64,000 bases of DNA from Myxococcales bacterium 68-20 (GTDB lineage Bacteria > Myxococcota_A > Polyangia > Polyangiales > Polyangiaceae): NCBI GenBank assembly GCA_001899635.1, contig MKVQ01000022.1:99816-163815 (forward strand), in the 5' to 3' direction. Positions 63,952-64,000 of the stretch are shown piece by piece. The notes under the pieces are model-generated. The model saw only the letters and a list, made by a program, of their open reading frames with translations, did no database searches and was not told where the DNA came from. Both the position numbers and the translations under genes were made by a program. The first letter of the stretch is position 1. Every line of letters starts with the position of its first letter.

Positions 63952-64000
63952 TGGTAGATCCTACTTTCCTTCCCGCCAGAGGGCGGGCGTTAGAGCAAGA

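Overview
The window is very GC-rich, densely coded DNA from a Gram-negative bacterium that resembles the myxobacteria (Polyangiales, Labilithrix- or Sorangium-like). The reasons are many secreted lipoproteins with Asp/Gly/Ala/Pro-rich linkers (one with a CNAISGLD lipobox start), a Ser/Thr kinase fused to a very long TPR array, TPR/PEGA-like membrane proteins, bactofilin, zinc-ribbon proteins with long Pro/Ala linkers, and outer-membrane machinery (LptD-like, Omp85-like, FadL-like, OmpA-like). No phage, CRISPR array, plasmid replication gene or rRNA operon is visible. The taxonomic placement is inferred from gene style only.

Layout. 1-8.1 kb: 5' part of an unidentified gene, a YggX-like protein, an MBL-fold hydrolase, a zinc-ribbon membrane protein coupled to a beta-propeller protein, an A-type Fe-S carrier, a YGQPQG-repeat protein and a metallophosphoesterase lipoprotein. 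8.1-16.6 kb (mostly minus strand): a lipoprotein, metH preceded by an ArsR-methyltransferase regulator of the SahR type, the RNase P RNA gene with promoter and terminator, a GT39-like membrane glycosyltransferase and Maf. 16.6-25.6 kb: an outer-membrane protein coupled to a PPC-domain protein, YgfZ, a diacylglycerol-kinase-like protein, a START-like protein, an ABC-2 permease pair, and the two subunits of B12/PLP-dependent lysine 5,6-aminomutase (kamD-kamE), followed by an array of 39-bp hairpin repeats. 25.8-33 kb: bfd and bfr with palindromic operator candidates, LptD-like and AMIN-domain proteins, a peroxiredoxin, bactofilin plus lipoprotein, a 3-methyladenine glycosylase and an OmpA-like lipoprotein. 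33-45 kb: a run of mostly secreted proteins, including glyoxalase II, a sulfatase-fold lipoprotein, and a tight FadL / lipase-like / Omp85 set.

45-46.4 kb is the most accessory-looking stretch. Two inverted copies of a ~220-bp MITE-like element, each with its own terminal inverted repeats, flank a single orphan gene, with short tandem repeats on both sides. 46.4-52.6 kb: the 1832-residue kinase-TPR gene and a zinc-ribbon gene. 52.9-61.2 kb: a complex I operon transcribed leftwards as nuoA-B-C-D, then a GYF-like gene and a second small disordered gene, then nuoG-H-I. nuoE and nuoF are missing from their usual place between D and G, and nuoJ-N do not follow I. 61.4-64 kb: peptide deformylase, then a lipoprotein overlapping a TPR/PEGA-like membrane protein.

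Functional themes are respiration and iron-sulfur/iron handling (nuo, A-type carrier, YggX, bfr/bfd), B12-dependent chemistry (MetH, KamDE), envelope biogenesis and lipid traffic (LptD, AMIN, FadL, Omp85, lipase, OmpA), and regulation through a SahR-like repressor and a large kinase scaffold. Many neighbours are translationally coupled through ATGA, GTGA or TGATG overlaps.
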